The position numbers and the translations under genes were made by a program. A stretch of 64,000 nucleotides of DNA from an uncultured Massilia sp. GTDB taxonomy: Bacteria; Pseudomonadota; Gammaproteobacteria; Burkholderiales; Burkholderiaceae_D. How positions within the stretch are numbered: the first letter of the stretch is position 1; every line of letters starts with the position of its first letter. This document shows positions 18,425 to 27,205 of this stretch, in pieces. The notes below the pieces were generated by a model that searched no databases, was not told the DNA's origin, and worked only from the letters and a program-made list of their open reading frames with translations. Location: the NCBI GenBank assembly GCA_913777025.1, contig CAJYQM010000487.1, positions 1 to 64,000 on the forward strand, read 5' to 3'.

Positions 18425-19671
18425 TTGCCGGCCCCCGGCGAGGTAGCCGCATCGGCCACCGCGGCCACCTTCGCGTCCGCTTTCTTCGGCTTGATCGGAT
18501 CGCCGTCATGCAGATCGCGCAGCTGGCGCGCCGGGCCGACCACGATGGTCTGGCCGACCGCCAGGCCGCGGGTCACTTCCTGGTTGGCGTCGTCGGACAG
18601 CCCCAGTTCCACCGTCGTCTTCTTCGCTTTGCCATCGGCCACCACGTAGACGTAGCTGGTGTTTTTCACCGCGTCCTTGTCCTTGGCGCCGGTAGCCGCG
18701 ATTTCCTCGCTCAGGATCGCCTGGATCGGCACCGCCGGTTTCGCGGCGCTGCTGCCGACCACGATCTCGACGCGGCAGGTCATGCCCGAGCGCAGCGCGA
18801 TCTTCGGCTCGGCCAAGCGCAGCTTGACGACGTAGGTGCGGCCCTGGCTGGCCGCCTGGCCCATGCCCGCCGTCTTCGGCGCCATCGCCACGCTCTCGAC
18901 CTGGCCGATGACCGGCTGGTCGGGGAAGGCGGCCGGGAACACCTTGGCCTGCTGGCCGACGGACACGCGCGCGATGTCGGCTTCGTCGACGTTGACCTCG
19001 GCCATGATCGAGCCGACGTCGGCGATCGTCATCAGGGACGAGCCGGCGATGCCGGTGGCGCTGGCCACGGCCGTCTCGCCGATCTTGATCGGCACCGCGG
19101 TCACGGTACCGTCGATCGGCGCGCGCACCTCGGTCTTGGCCAGGTGCTCGCGCGACTGCGACAGCAGGGCGCTGGCCTGTTCCAGCGTCTCGCGGCTGGC
19201 GCGCAGCTCGACCTTGGCCAGGTCGACCTGGTGCACGGCGTCGTCGTATTTCGAGATGTCGATGTACTTGGCCTTGTACAGCTGGCCGGTGCGGTCCAGG
19301 CCGCGCTGCTGGTTGGCCAGGTTGATCTGGGCACGCTCGATCGCGATTGCGGCGTTGCGCCGGCTGGCTTCCTGCTGCGCCACCTCGGCCACGTAGACGG
19401 TCGGGTCCAGCTTGAGCAGGATCTGGCCGCGCTTGACCTGGTCGCCTTCCTTGACCAGCACCGCCGCCACCTTGCCGATCACTTCGGCCGACAACTGGAC
19501 TTCCTGGCGGAACACCAGGTTGCCGGTGGCCAGGATCGACGGGTGGATCTGCAGGTTCTGCACGGTCGTGACCTCGGCTTCGCGGCCGGCCGACCTGGCG
19601 TTCAGCTTGATGGCCACCGGGACGGCGAAGAAGGCGACCAGCAGGGCGCCGACAATCAGTTTCTTTTTCAT
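18421..19671 (-). CDS. MacA/HlyD-type periplasmic adaptor protein
   Basis: A 416-residue membrane-fusion protein. An N-terminal anchor ([20 protein letters not shown]) leads to two half-lipoyl motifs ([20 protein letters not shown] and [18 protein letters not shown]) that flank a long alpha-helical hairpin (about 95-180), then beta-barrel domains. It would link the inner-membrane ABC pair to an outer-membrane TolC-like channel, which is not in the window. It is the second gene of a four-gene set with overlapping ends. Confidence 0.92.
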
Positions 19672-19675
19672 GCGC

Positions 19676-20362
19676 TTAACCGAGGAAAGCGATCTTCGCG
19701 GCCCACAGGCCGTAGAGGATGACGTAGGGCAGCAGGGCGACCGTGACGCAGGTGCCGGTCGAGCGGCCGGTCCAGGCTTTCAGGCCGATCACGGCCAGGA
19801 AGATGCACCACAGGCTGGTCAGGTCGATACCGTTGGCAAAGCCCGCCCACGGGTGCGAGGCCGGCAGGTGCAGCACCAGGTAATTCAGCGACACCATGTT
19901 CAAGTCTTCGGCCACCACATGGCCGCCCGAGCTCATGATCTGGAACACCGACAGCGGCATCGCGAGCAGGCGCGGCACGCTGGTCCACACCGAGAAGCCA
20001 AACCATTTGCCGTAGCCGATATCGCTGCCGAGCACCTTGCCCGCGATCAGGTAGTAGACGGCGGTCAGCGCATACACGATCAGCGAGCCGATGATGGCGC
20101 CGATGACCGTGGTCACCATCATCGACTTCTGCGTCATCTGGCGCATCGCCGCCTGCACTTCCGGCTTGGCCTGCGCCGAGGCCATGCGGTCGACCAGCCA
20201 CGGGAAATCGACGGTCGAGATCCACCAATACATGAGGCCGACGCTCAGCACGATCATCAGCGCCAAGGGCAGCCAGGCATGCGTTTTCGCCTTGAGACGG
20301 GCGAAGGTGGACGACGGTTCCAGGAAGACGTTACCGATATCGAACAGCGCTTGCGTGGCCAT
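19676..20362 (-). CDS. Yip1-domain multi-spanning membrane protein
   Basis: A 228-residue membrane protein with about five hydrophobic spans (LPLALMIVLSVGLMYWW; VTTVIGAIIGSLIVYALTAV; FSVWTSVPRLLAMPLSVFQI; LTSLWCIFLAVIGLKAW; VTVALLPYVILYGLWAA), matching the bacterial YIP1 family. It is the first gene of the export operon, four bp before the adaptor. AAGGAG stands five bases before the chosen ATG; an upstream in-frame GTG would overlap that site. The role is unknown; cotranscription suggests it helps assemble or gate the MacAB-like exporter. Confidence 0.82.
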   Translation of the reverse strand: MATQALFDIGNVFLEPSSTFARLKAKTHAWLPLALMIVLSVGLMYWWISTVDFPWLVDRMASAQAKPEVQAAMRQMTQKSMMVTTVIGAIIGSLIVYALTAVYYLIAGKVLGSDIGYGKWFGFSVWTSVPRLLAMPLSVFQIMSSGGHVVAEDLNMVSLNYLVLHLPASHPWAGFANGIDLTSLWCIFLAVIGLKAWTGRSTGTCVTVALLPYVILYGLWAAKIAFLG

Positions 20363-20537
20363 ATGCACTCCTTGATTGAGGGAAGCCCGACGATATTGAA
20401 CGAGCCGTAAGGAACGAGTCTATGCGATTCCGATGCTGCAAATACTCTCCTATTGTCACAATGTAACTTTCGTGCGCCACTTGGTCAACATGCATATGTG
20501 ACCGCCAGGGTCGCCGTCTTCCTGCGATAATTTCCGG

Positions 20538-21635
20538 ATGAGTGCACTGACTTTTCACGCCGGGCCGCGCGCCCTGGACCGGATCCGCGCGCAAGGCCTG
20601 CGCCCCGACGACATCGCCGTGATCCCGGCCGCGGCGGGCGGTCCCAAGGGCCTGATCTTCCGCGCGCTGGACCAGTGGCTGTTCGGCGACTGGCTGCCGC
20701 GCGCGCCGCGCGAACGCATCCTGATCGGCTCCTCGATCGGCGCCTGGCGCATGGCCGCCGCCTGCCAGCGCGACCCGGTCAAGGCCTTCGAGCGGCTGGG
20801 CGAGTTGTATAGCGGCCAGCGCTATACCAGCACCAAGCCCTCGCAGGACCAGATCGACGAGGTGGTGCAGGGCCTGCTGCGCGAATTCGTGCGCGGCCAC
20901 GAGGACAACATCGTCAGCCACCCGCAGCACCGCCTGCATTTGATTACGGTGCGCGGCAAGCGCGCGCTGGCGGCGCCCGGCCACAAGTACGCCGAGATGC
21001 GCGGCTTCGCGGCGGCGGCGTTGCACAACCTGGCTTCGCGCGACCGGCTGGCCCATTTGATGGACCGGGTCGTGATCGGCGATGCGCGGGCCGACGCATC
21101 CTGGCTGCGTTCTTCCTTCGACAGTTTCACGACCGAGTTTGCGGCGCTGACGCGCGAGAACCTCGCCGCCGGCCTGCTGGCCTCGGGCACGCTGCCGATG
21201 CTGATGAAGCCGGTGCGCGACATTCCCGGCGCGCCGCCCGGCCACTACTGGGATGGCGGCATCATCGACTACAACCTGGCGCTGCCCTATGCCCGCATGG
21301 CGGAGCAGGAGCCGGGGGCGATCGTGCTGTACCCGCACTTCAGCGAGCACGTCGTCCCCGGCTGGCTGGACAAGGCGCTGCCCTGGCGCCGCGCCGCGCG
21401 CGGGCCGAACCGCGGCTGGCTGGACAACCTGCTGATCGTGGCGCCGAGCCCGGCCTTCCTGGGGCGCTTGCCGCGCGGGAAGATCATCGACCGCAGCGAT
21501 TTCCAGCATTACGGGCTGAACCACGATGCGCGGATCCTGGCGTGGAAGCAGGCGATGGAGGAGGGGGAGCGCTTGCGCGACGCGTTCGCGGCTTTCGTGG
21601 AAAAGCCGGATATTGCACGGATTTTGCCGCTTTAA
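20538..21635 (+). CDS. Patatin-like phospholipase
   Basis: A 365-residue predicted lipid acyl hydrolase. The oxyanion-hole glycine run is AAAGGPKGLIF, the nucleophile elbow is GSSIGAW (G-x-S-x-G), and the catalytic Asp is in YWDGGIIDYNL (D-G-G). Bacterial patatin-like proteins are cytosolic or secreted; no signal peptide is seen here. The gene stands alone, divergent from the Yip1-led operon across 175 bp. Confidence 0.88.
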   Translation: MSALTFHAGPRALDRIRAQGLRPDDIAVIPAAAGGPKGLIFRALDQWLFGDWLPRAPRERILIGSSIGAWRMAAACQRDPVKAFERLGELYSGQRYTSTKPSQDQIDEVVQGLLREFVRGHEDNIVSHPQHRLHLITVRGKRALAAPGHKYAEMRGFAAAALHNLASRDRLAHLMDRVVIGDARADASWLRSSFDSFTTEFAALTRENLAAGLLASGTLPMLMKPVRDIPGAPPGHYWDGGIIDYNLALPYARMAEQEPGAIVLYPHFSEHVVPGWLDKALPWRRAARGPNRGWLDNLLIVAPSPAFLGRLPRGKIIDRSDFQHYGLNHDARILAWKQAMEEGERLRDAFAAFVEKPDIARILPL

Positions 21636-21722
21636 CAGGCATGGTTGCGAGAAGGTTGCAGCCTTTGGTCACGAGCACGGGTACAATACAGGGTTTCGTA
21701 AATTCGACCCAGAAAGTTCCCC

Positions 21723-22814
21723 ATGAGCCTCAAATGCGGCATCGTCGGCCTGCCCAACGTCGGCAAGTCCACCCTGTTCAACGCCCTGACCAAGGCCGGC
21801 ATCCCGGCTGAAAACTACCCGTTCTGCACCATCGAGCCGAACGTCGGCGTCGTCGAGGTGCCGGATCCGCGCATCGACCAGCTGGCCGAGATCGTCAAGC
21901 CGGAACGCGTCGTCAAGGCGATCGTCGAGTTCGTCGACATCGCGGGCCTGGTGGCCGGCGCGTCGAAGGGCGAGGGCCTGGGCAACCAGTTCCTGTCGCA
22001 CATCCGCGAAACCGACGCCATCGTCAACGTGGTGCGCTGCTTCGAAGACGACAACGTGATCCACGTGGCCGGCAAGGTCAGCCCGATCGACGACATCGTC
22101 GTGATCCAGACCGAACTGGCGCTGGCCGACCTGGGCACCGTCGAAAAAGCGATCCACCGCGAGAACAAGAAGGCGCGCTCGGGCGACAAGGATGCCGCCA
22201 AGCTGGTCGCGCTGCTGGAAAAAGTGCTGCCGCACCTGAACGAAGGCCTGCCGGTCCGCACCCTGGGCCTGGACGCCGAGCAGATGGCGCTGATCTACCC
22301 GCTGCACCTGATCACGGCCAAGCCGGCGATGTACGTGGCCAACGTGTCGGAAAGCGGCTTCACCGACAACCCGCTGCTGGACCAGCTGACCGAATTCGCG
22401 AACAAGCAGAATGCGCCGATCGTCGCCATCTCGGCCGCCATCGAATCCGAGATCGCCAACCTGGACGACGCCGACAAGCTGGAATTCCTGGCCGACCTGG
22501 GCATGGAAGAGCCGGGCCTGGATCGCCTGATCCGCGCGGCGTTCAAGCTGCTGGGCCTGCAGACCTACTTCACTGCCGGCGTGAAGGAAGTGCGCGCGTG
22601 GACCGTGCCGATCGGTGCGACCGCACCGCAGGCGGCCGGCGTGATTCACACCGACTTCGAGCGTGGCTTCATTCGTGCGCAGACGATTTCGTTTGATGAC
22701 TTCATCACTTACAAGGGTGAGTCGGGGGCGAAGGAGGCGGGCAAGATGCGTGCTGAGGGTAAGGAATACATTGTCAAGGATGGGGATGTTTTGAACTTCT
22801 TGTTCAACGTCTAA
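21723..22814 (+). CDS. ychF: Redox-regulated ATPase YchF (Obg-like)
   Basis: YchF is a universally conserved P-loop protein that prefers ATP and binds ribosomes. The 363-residue product has Walker [15 protein letters not shown] (7-20), the [20 protein letters not shown] switch region, the unusual G4 site, and the C-terminal TGS domain ending [18 protein letters not shown] at 21682-21687 is a likely -10 element with no good -35. In many bacteria ychF follows pth; here about 11 kb of other genes lies between them. Confidence 0.97.
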   Translation: MSLKCGIVGLPNVGKSTLFNALTKAGIPAENYPFCTIEPNVGVVEVPDPRIDQLAEIVKPERVVKAIVEFVDIAGLVAGASKGEGLGNQFLSHIRETDAIVNVVRCFEDDNVIHVAGKVSPIDDIVVIQTELALADLGTVEKAIHRENKKARSGDKDAAKLVALLEKVLPHLNEGLPVRTLGLDAEQMALIYPLHLITAKPAMYVANVSESGFTDNPLLDQLTEFANKQNAPIVAISAAIESEIANLDDADKLEFLADLGMEEPGLDRLIRAAFKLLGLQTYFTAGVKEVRAWTVPIGATAPQAAGVIHTDFERGFIRAQTISFDDFITYKGESGAKEAGKMRAEGKEYIVKDGDVLNFLFNV

Positions 22815-22846
22815 GCCTGAAGACTGCCGGCAAACGCCGGCAATCG

Positions 22847-22879
22847 AAAGCCCGGTCTCCTGCAGAGCCGGGCTTTTTT
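22847..22879 (+). terminator. Bidirectional rho-independent terminator after ychF
   Basis: AAAGCCCGG pairs with CCGGGCTTT, with an inner CTC/GAG extension, followed by six T. It lies between the convergent ychF and XRE-regulator genes, three bases before the latter's stop. Confidence 0.9.
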
Positions 22880-22881
22880 CA

Positions 22882-23652
22882 TTACGCCGCCGCCAGGCAC
22901 ACTAGCTTGATATCCCGCTGCAACGCCACCAGCAAAGTCGTCTGCACGAACCTCAACTCTCCCTGCACCGGATGCCGAAACACCCGCTCCCCACCTTCCC
23001 GCCCCAGCACATCCTGCCTCTCCCAGCACTGCGCAAAGAACGTACTCTCCCGGCACAGCCCATCGACCAGCCCCTTCATCTCCACATCCCCCGGCCGCCG
23101 ATGAAAATCCGCCCGGAACTCGGCCGCCAGCCGCGCCGCCCGCACCTCCCAATCCGCGATGAGCGCACGCGCCGCAGGCGACAGGAACACATACCGCAGC
23201 AAATTCCGGTCCGGTGCCTGAGAATCCAGCCACCCAACAAACAGCTCCGAAGCAGCCCCGTTCCAGGCCCGCGCCGTCCACGCCGCGTCGAGCAGGTAAG
23301 CAGGCACCGCCATCAAGCCCGGCAGCGCCAGCAGGGCAGGCAACAAGCCATCATCGGGTTCGCTGCCGGCCTCGGGATCCTTCTTCCCCGCCAGGTCGAA
23401 CAGGGACGCCCGCTCCGCCCCCGACAACTGCAGCGCCTCGGACAGCCGCGACAGCGCCGCCACCGACGCCCGCACCTCGCGCCCCTGCTCGAGCCAGGTG
23501 ATCCAGGTCACGCCCAGGTCGGCCGCGTCGGCCAGTTCCTCGCGCCGCAAGCCGGGCGTGCGCCGGCGGCCGCCGGGCCTGGTAGGGCTCAAGCGCTCAC
23601 GATGGGCGCGGATGAAGGCACCGAGCATCTGCCGTTGTTCTGCATCGATCAT
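22882..23652 (-). CDS. XRE-family regulator with MmyB-like ligand domain
   Basis: A 256-residue repressor-type protein. The N-terminal helix-turn-helix contains RRTPGLRREELADAADLGVTWITWLEQGR (about 27-55, quoted in two parts: RRTPGLRREELADAADLGVT and WITWLEQGR), the signature of the MmyB group. The C-terminal part (PAYLLDAAWTARAWNGAA, then NLLRYVFLSPAAR) is the PAS-like MmyB domain that may bind a lipid or fatty-acid-like ligand. Start MIDAEQRQML follows an extended -10 box so closely that the mRNA may lack a leader. It is divergent from a methyltransferase it may control. Confidence 0.88.
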   Translation of the reverse strand: MIDAEQRQMLGAFIRAHRERLSPTRPGGRRRTPGLRREELADAADLGVTWITWLEQGREVRASVAALSRLSEALQLSGAERASLFDLAGKKDPEAGSEPDDGLLPALLALPGLMAVPAYLLDAAWTARAWNGAASELFVGWLDSQAPDRNLLRYVFLSPAARALIADWEVRAARLAAEFRADFHRRPGDVEMKGLVDGLCRESTFFAQCWERQDVLGREGGERVFRHPVQGELRFVQTTLLVALQRDIKLVCLAAA

Positions 23653-23659
23653 GGCGTAA

Positions 23660-23689
23660 TTTATACCAGGATAACCAGGCTCCTTGTAA
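23660..23689 (-). promoter_or_regulatory. Extended -10 promoter of the XRE regulator
   Basis: Reading toward the regulator, TGGTATAAA (an extended -10) ends seven bases before the ATG, with TTACAA 18 bp upstream as a weak -35. Transcription would start at or next to the A of ATG, giving a leaderless message. Confidence 0.45.
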
Positions 23690-23741
23690 CAGTTTAATAA
23701 TCGCCTGACAATCGGTTTCCACTTTCTTTTCCGGAGACGCC

Positions 23742-24542
23742 ATGAAGACCGCCACCCACGATGCAGCCGTTCTCGAACAATACGATTCCCGCGCCCAGGC
23801 CTACCTGGCGAGCAGCGTGCACGCGCAAGGCGACGATCTGGAATTGCTGGCACGCCTGGTCGGACAGCGTCCGGATGCCGTCGCGCTGGACCTGGGCTGC
23901 GGCGGCGGCCACGTCGCGTTCCGCCTGGCGGGGCTGGTCGGTAAAGTGGTCGCCTGCGACCTCTCTGGCGCCATGCTGGAGACGGTGGCGGCGGAAGCGC
24001 GCAAGCGCGGGCTGGACAACATCGTCACCAAGCAGAGCGCGGCCGAGGCGCTGCCTTGTCCGTCGGCCTCGTTCGACGTCGTCGCCACCCGCTACAGCGC
24101 GCACCATTGGGGCGACTTCAAGGCGGGCCTGGCGCAGATGGCGCGTGCCATGAAGCCGGACGGGATGGCGGTCTTCATGGACGTCGTCTCGCCCGGCATG
24201 CCCTTGCTCGACACCTGGCTGCAGTCGCTGGAACTGCTGCGCGACCCCTCGCACGTGCGCAATGCCTCGCTGGCGGACTGGCAGGCCACCCTGTCGGCGG
24301 CCGGCTTCGAAGTCGGGGAGGTGCACACCTATCAACTGCGGCTGGCCTTCGGTCCCTGGATCGAGCGCATGCGCACACCCGAGGTCCACGTCGCCGCGAT
24401 CCGCTCGCTGCAGCAGCGGGCCTCATCCGAGGTGCGCGAGCATTTCCGGATCGAGGACGATGGCAGCTTCACCGTCGATACCGCCCTGATCGTTGCGCGC
24501 AAGATGGTGAGCGAAGCGGATCGAAGCAGCCTGCCCGATTGA
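23742..24542 (+). CDS. Class I SAM-dependent methyltransferase
   Basis: A 266-residue Rossmann methyltransferase of the UbiE/Methyltransf_11 kind. Motif I is ALDLGCGGGHVAF (about 48-60), the acidic end of strand 2 is ACDLSGAML, motif II is FDVVATRYSAHHW, and the post-II region MKPDGMAVFMDVVSP fits. CCGGAG gives a good ribosome-binding site. The substrate is not predictable. It is divergent from the XRE regulator across 89 bp, so shared control is likely. Confidence 0.88.
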   Translation: MKTATHDAAVLEQYDSRAQAYLASSVHAQGDDLELLARLVGQRPDAVALDLGCGGGHVAFRLAGLVGKVVACDLSGAMLETVAAEARKRGLDNIVTKQSAAEALPCPSASFDVVATRYSAHHWGDFKAGLAQMARAMKPDGMAVFMDVVSPGMPLLDTWLQSLELLRDPSHVRNASLADWQATLSAAGFEVGEVHTYQLRLAFGPWIERMRTPEVHVAAIRSLQQRASSEVREHFRIEDDGSFTVDTALIVARKMVSEADRSSLPD

Positions 24543-24594
24543 CACTCACTACGCCCTTTGCGTAGGCTTGCCCCATCTCATCCGGAGGCAGACG

Positions 24595-25296
24595 ATGCAT
24601 TCATCCTTCTCGACCCGCCGGCGCCTGCTGGCCGCCATCCCCGCCTTGGCCGGGTTGCTTTCCCTGCCGGCCCGCGCGGCCCAGCCAAAGCAAATCCTGT
24701 GGACGTTCGACCGCCTCGACCAGATCGGCGGCCTGCGCCCGCAGGTCGAGGGGGACCCGAAGGTCATCGATGCGCCGGGCGGCAAGGCGATCCAGTTCGA
24801 CGGCGTCGACGATGCGCTGTTCATCGAGCAGCATCCGCTGGCCGGGGCCGAGACCTTCACTTTCGAGGCAGTGTTCCGGCCGGACGGCGGCGCCTTCGAG
24901 CAGCGCTGGTTCCACCTGGCCTCGAACGAGCCGGGGCAGAAGGTGCACGCGCCGAACGGCACCCGCTTCCTGTTCGAGATCCGCGTGGTCGAGAATGAGT
25001 GGTACATCGACACCTACACGCGCGGCGACGGCTACGCCCAAACGATGATCTTCCCGGACAAGCGCTATCCGATCAAGGCCTGGCACCACGTCGCGCAGAC
25101 CTTCGACGGTCGCTTCTACCGGGTCTGGGTCAACGGCCAGCTGCAGGGCGAGGCCGAGATCGCGTTCAAGCCGCAGGGACCGGGCAGGGCCTCGGTCGGC
25201 ACGCGTATCAACCGTTTAAACTATTTCAAGGGCGCGGTTCGTGAAGCACGCTTTACACACGCGGCCTTGACGCCGGCGCAGTTTTTGCGGGTTTAG
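24595..25296 (+). CDS. Exported LamG/concanavalin-like protein
   Basis: A 233-residue secreted protein. The N-terminus STRRRLLAAIPALAGLLSLP contains a twin arginine and a hydrophobic core ending in ARA-A, so Tat export is plausible. The mature part fits a LamG jellyroll: IQFDGVDDALFIEQHPLAG, then FTFEAVFRPDGG, and the final WHHVAQTFDGRFYRVWVNGQ. Such domains bind sugars or act as accessory modules; here it is the only domain. The start is chosen for CCGGAGG eight bases upstream; an earlier ATG would put MPHLIRRQT in front. Confidence 0.82.
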   Translation: MHSSFSTRRRLLAAIPALAGLLSLPARAAQPKQILWTFDRLDQIGGLRPQVEGDPKVIDAPGGKAIQFDGVDDALFIEQHPLAGAETFTFEAVFRPDGGAFEQRWFHLASNEPGQKVHAPNGTRFLFEIRVVENEWYIDTYTRGDGYAQTMIFPDKRYPIKAWHHVAQTFDGRFYRVWVNGQLQGEAEIAFKPQGPGRASVGTRINRLNYFKGAVREARFTHAALTPAQFLRV

Positions 25297-25309
25297 CGTC
25301 CAACGCGCA

Positions 25310-25340
25310 CTTGGGCCCCCGCCTTCGCGGGGGCGACGTG
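25310..25340. repeat. REP-like palindrome, single copy
   Basis: CTTGGGCCCCCGCCTTCGCG plus GGGGCGACGTG form a GC hairpin (CCCCCGC-CTTC-GCGGGGG) with the flanks CTTGG and CGACG seen in the paired elements at 48561-48645 and 60068-60166. Confidence 0.65.
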
Positions 25341-25356
25341 TTTACCGCGGGGCGGC

Positions 25357-25396
25357 GTCTTCATCGCGAGGGTGAGGTCTTCATCGCGAGGGTGAG
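25357..25396. repeat. Perfect 20-bp tandem duplication
   Basis: The unit GTCTTCATCGCGAGGGTGAG is repeated twice without a gap, ending four bases before the stop of the GMC oxidoreductase gene; the coding end begins with a third related piece (GCCTTCA). Confidence 0.85.
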
Positions 25397-25400
25397 GCCT

Positions 25401-26942
25401 TCAAACGATCCGGTCCGCCAGGTCCTGCGCCAGCCCGCACACCGTCAGGGTCGGGTTCCACGAGCCCGCCGTCGGGAACAGCGCCGCCCCGGTCACGTAC
25501 ACGTTGTCGATCCCGTGCGGCCGGTAGTCCAGCCCGACCGCCGAGCCGGCCGGATCCTCGCCGATCCACAGCGCGGAGGCTTCGTCGACGATGACCGGCA
25601 GGCGCACCTGGTGCGCTTCCGGGCGCCCGGTTTGCCAATGGCCGTCGTCGCCTTCCTCGATCCAGTATTCGATGGCGGGTGCGGCGCCGCTGCGGCTGGC
25701 CAGCGCGGCGATGGTCTGGCAGGCCGCGTCGTCCATCACGTCCCACAGCTGCAATTCCATCGGCCCAGCAAGCAGCCGCAGGTCCACCCCATCCCGGCCG
25801 ACGCCATTGCCCGGGTTGTCCTCGCCGACTTCGCCCAGCGCCGTGCACACCAGCAGCACGTGCTGTTCCGAGCCGCGCAGCTGGGCGGGCGAGGGCAAGG
25901 CCGCGGCGTCCGGGGTTTCGCAGGCGATGGCGTCGGCGTCCTGTTCCGGGTGGCTCGAGGCGAAGGCGCTCACCTGCACGTGGTACTGCAGGCCGCTGGC
26001 CGCGCGGCCGTGCAGGTAGCAGGCGCCCAGTTCCAGCGCCGACAGGTTGCGGAAAGCGGAGCGCTTCACGCGCGCGGCGATGCGCGACATCAGGTGGCCG
26101 GTGCAGCGCTTGCCGGCGTTGGGCAGGCGCGCGCCGAAGGAGCGGAGCAGCAGCGTGACCGGGGACAGCGCGCCCATCGCCAGCACGATCTTCGTGGCGC
26201 CGGCGTCGAGCGGGCCGCGGCTGGTGACCAGCGCCGTGACGCGCCCGGCGTCGTCGTGCAGCAGGCGCTCGACCGTGCAATGGTCGACGATCGCCAGCAT
26301 GGTGCCGCGCTCCTGCGCCGCGCGCGTCTTCTGGCGCTGCCACAGGCCGAGCAGCGTGCCGACGGTGCAATAGGGATGGAAGCTGGGACCCGGGCCGGCG
26401 TCGCCGCTCACCGCCAGCGGGGCGGCGTGCGCGTCCAGCGCCGAGGGCACGCAGTGGCGGAAGTTGTCGCCGAGGCGCAGGTCGAGCTGGCGCTGCAGGC
26501 AGCCGTAGACGCTGTCGTCGATGGCGTCGGCGCCGGTCACGTGCAGGAAGCTACGGGCGTCGGCCCAGAACCCCGGCTTGCGCGTGACGTCGACCAGCGC
26601 TTGCGGCCAGCCGCGCAGCAGCGCCGGTTCCGGCGCCGGGCACCAGACGCTCCAGCTGGTGGAGCGGCCGCCCAGCATCGGCGCGTGGCGGTCGAGGGCG
26701 CGGAACGGCGGCGGCAGCATCTGCACGTGCATCGGCAGCGCGTAGCCGCCGCGCTCGAGCACCAGGATGCGCGCATGCGGGTTGCGCGCCAGCGCGCGTT
26801 CGACGAAGGCGACGCCGGCCGGGCCGGTGCCGATCACGATGAAGTCGTAGGTGGCCGCCTGGACTTGCTGCCAGTCGGTGAAGAAGGTGTCGGCGGGTTG
26901 CGCCGCGGTGCCGACATGAATCTGCTCGTGATGTGAGGTCAT
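25401..26942 (-). CDS. GMC-family FAD-dependent oxidoreductase
   Basis: A 513-residue flavoprotein. The FAD-binding Rossmann motif is FIVIGTGPAGVAFVE (about 33-47), with LVLERG marking the end of strand 2. The C-terminal GMC block is VYVTGAALFPTAGSWNPTLT (about 481-500). Members oxidise alcohols, sugars or sterols; no signal peptide is present and the substrate is unknown. A GATTAC-N9-GTAATC inverted repeat (26961-26981) lies just upstream and could bind a regulator. It is divergent from phoX across 263 bp. Confidence 0.87.
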   Translation of the reverse strand: MTSHHEQIHVGTAAQPADTFFTDWQQVQAATYDFIVIGTGPAGVAFVERALARNPHARILVLERGGYALPMHVQMLPPPFRALDRHAPMLGGRSTSWSVWCPAPEPALLRGWPQALVDVTRKPGFWADARSFLHVTGADAIDDSVYGCLQRQLDLRLGDNFRHCVPSALDAHAAPLAVSGDAGPGPSFHPYCTVGTLLGLWQRQKTRAAQERGTMLAIVDHCTVERLLHDDAGRVTALVTSRGPLDAGATKIVLAMGALSPVTLLLRSFGARLPNAGKRCTGHLMSRIAARVKRSAFRNLSALELGACYLHGRAASGLQYHVQVSAFASSHPEQDADAIACETPDAAALPSPAQLRGSEQHVLLVCTALGEVGEDNPGNGVGRDGVDLRLLAGPMELQLWDVMDDAACQTIAALASRSGAAPAIEYWIEEGDDGHWQTGRPEAHQVRLPVIVDEASALWIGEDPAGSAVGLDYRPHGIDNVYVTGAALFPTAGSWNPTLTVCGLAQDLADRIV

Positions 26943-27114
26943 GGCACGCTCCTGGTGGATGATTACCTAGGAAAAGTAATCCAACAGCATTTTTCACAAT
27001 GCCGGAACGGCCCTCCGATTGTGTTACATCAAGGATTTCATGTACTTACAGCGCTTCATTTACAACACCCATCAAGATCGGCCACACCGGCCATGTCACA
27101 CAGCCGTTAAATTC

Positions 27115-27132
27115 CTGTCATCAAGTTGACAT
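27115..27132 (+). promoter_or_regulatory. Candidate Pho box (PhoB site) before phoX
   Basis: CTGTCAT-CAAG-TTGACAT: two 7-bp half sites with the 4-bp spacing of the PhoB consensus (CTGTCAT repeats every 11 bp). The first half is perfect; the second matches at five of seven. A weaker third half (CCGTTAA) precedes in phase. TAAGCT ten bases downstream could be the -10. It would couple phoX to phosphate starvation. Confidence 0.6.
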
Positions 27133-27205
27133 CTGCGTCCACTAAGCTCCTCCGGATTCCGCGCCCCAGAGCGCGGCCCTTGAATCGAATCCAGGAGCTT
27201 CAAGA

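Noticed and set aside
25311-26936. Long open frame of 541 codons on the plus strand opposite the GMC oxidoreductase
   Set aside because: Arg/Gln/Ala-rich composition typical of an antisense frame in GC-rich DNA; the minus strand holds clear FAD and GMC signatures.
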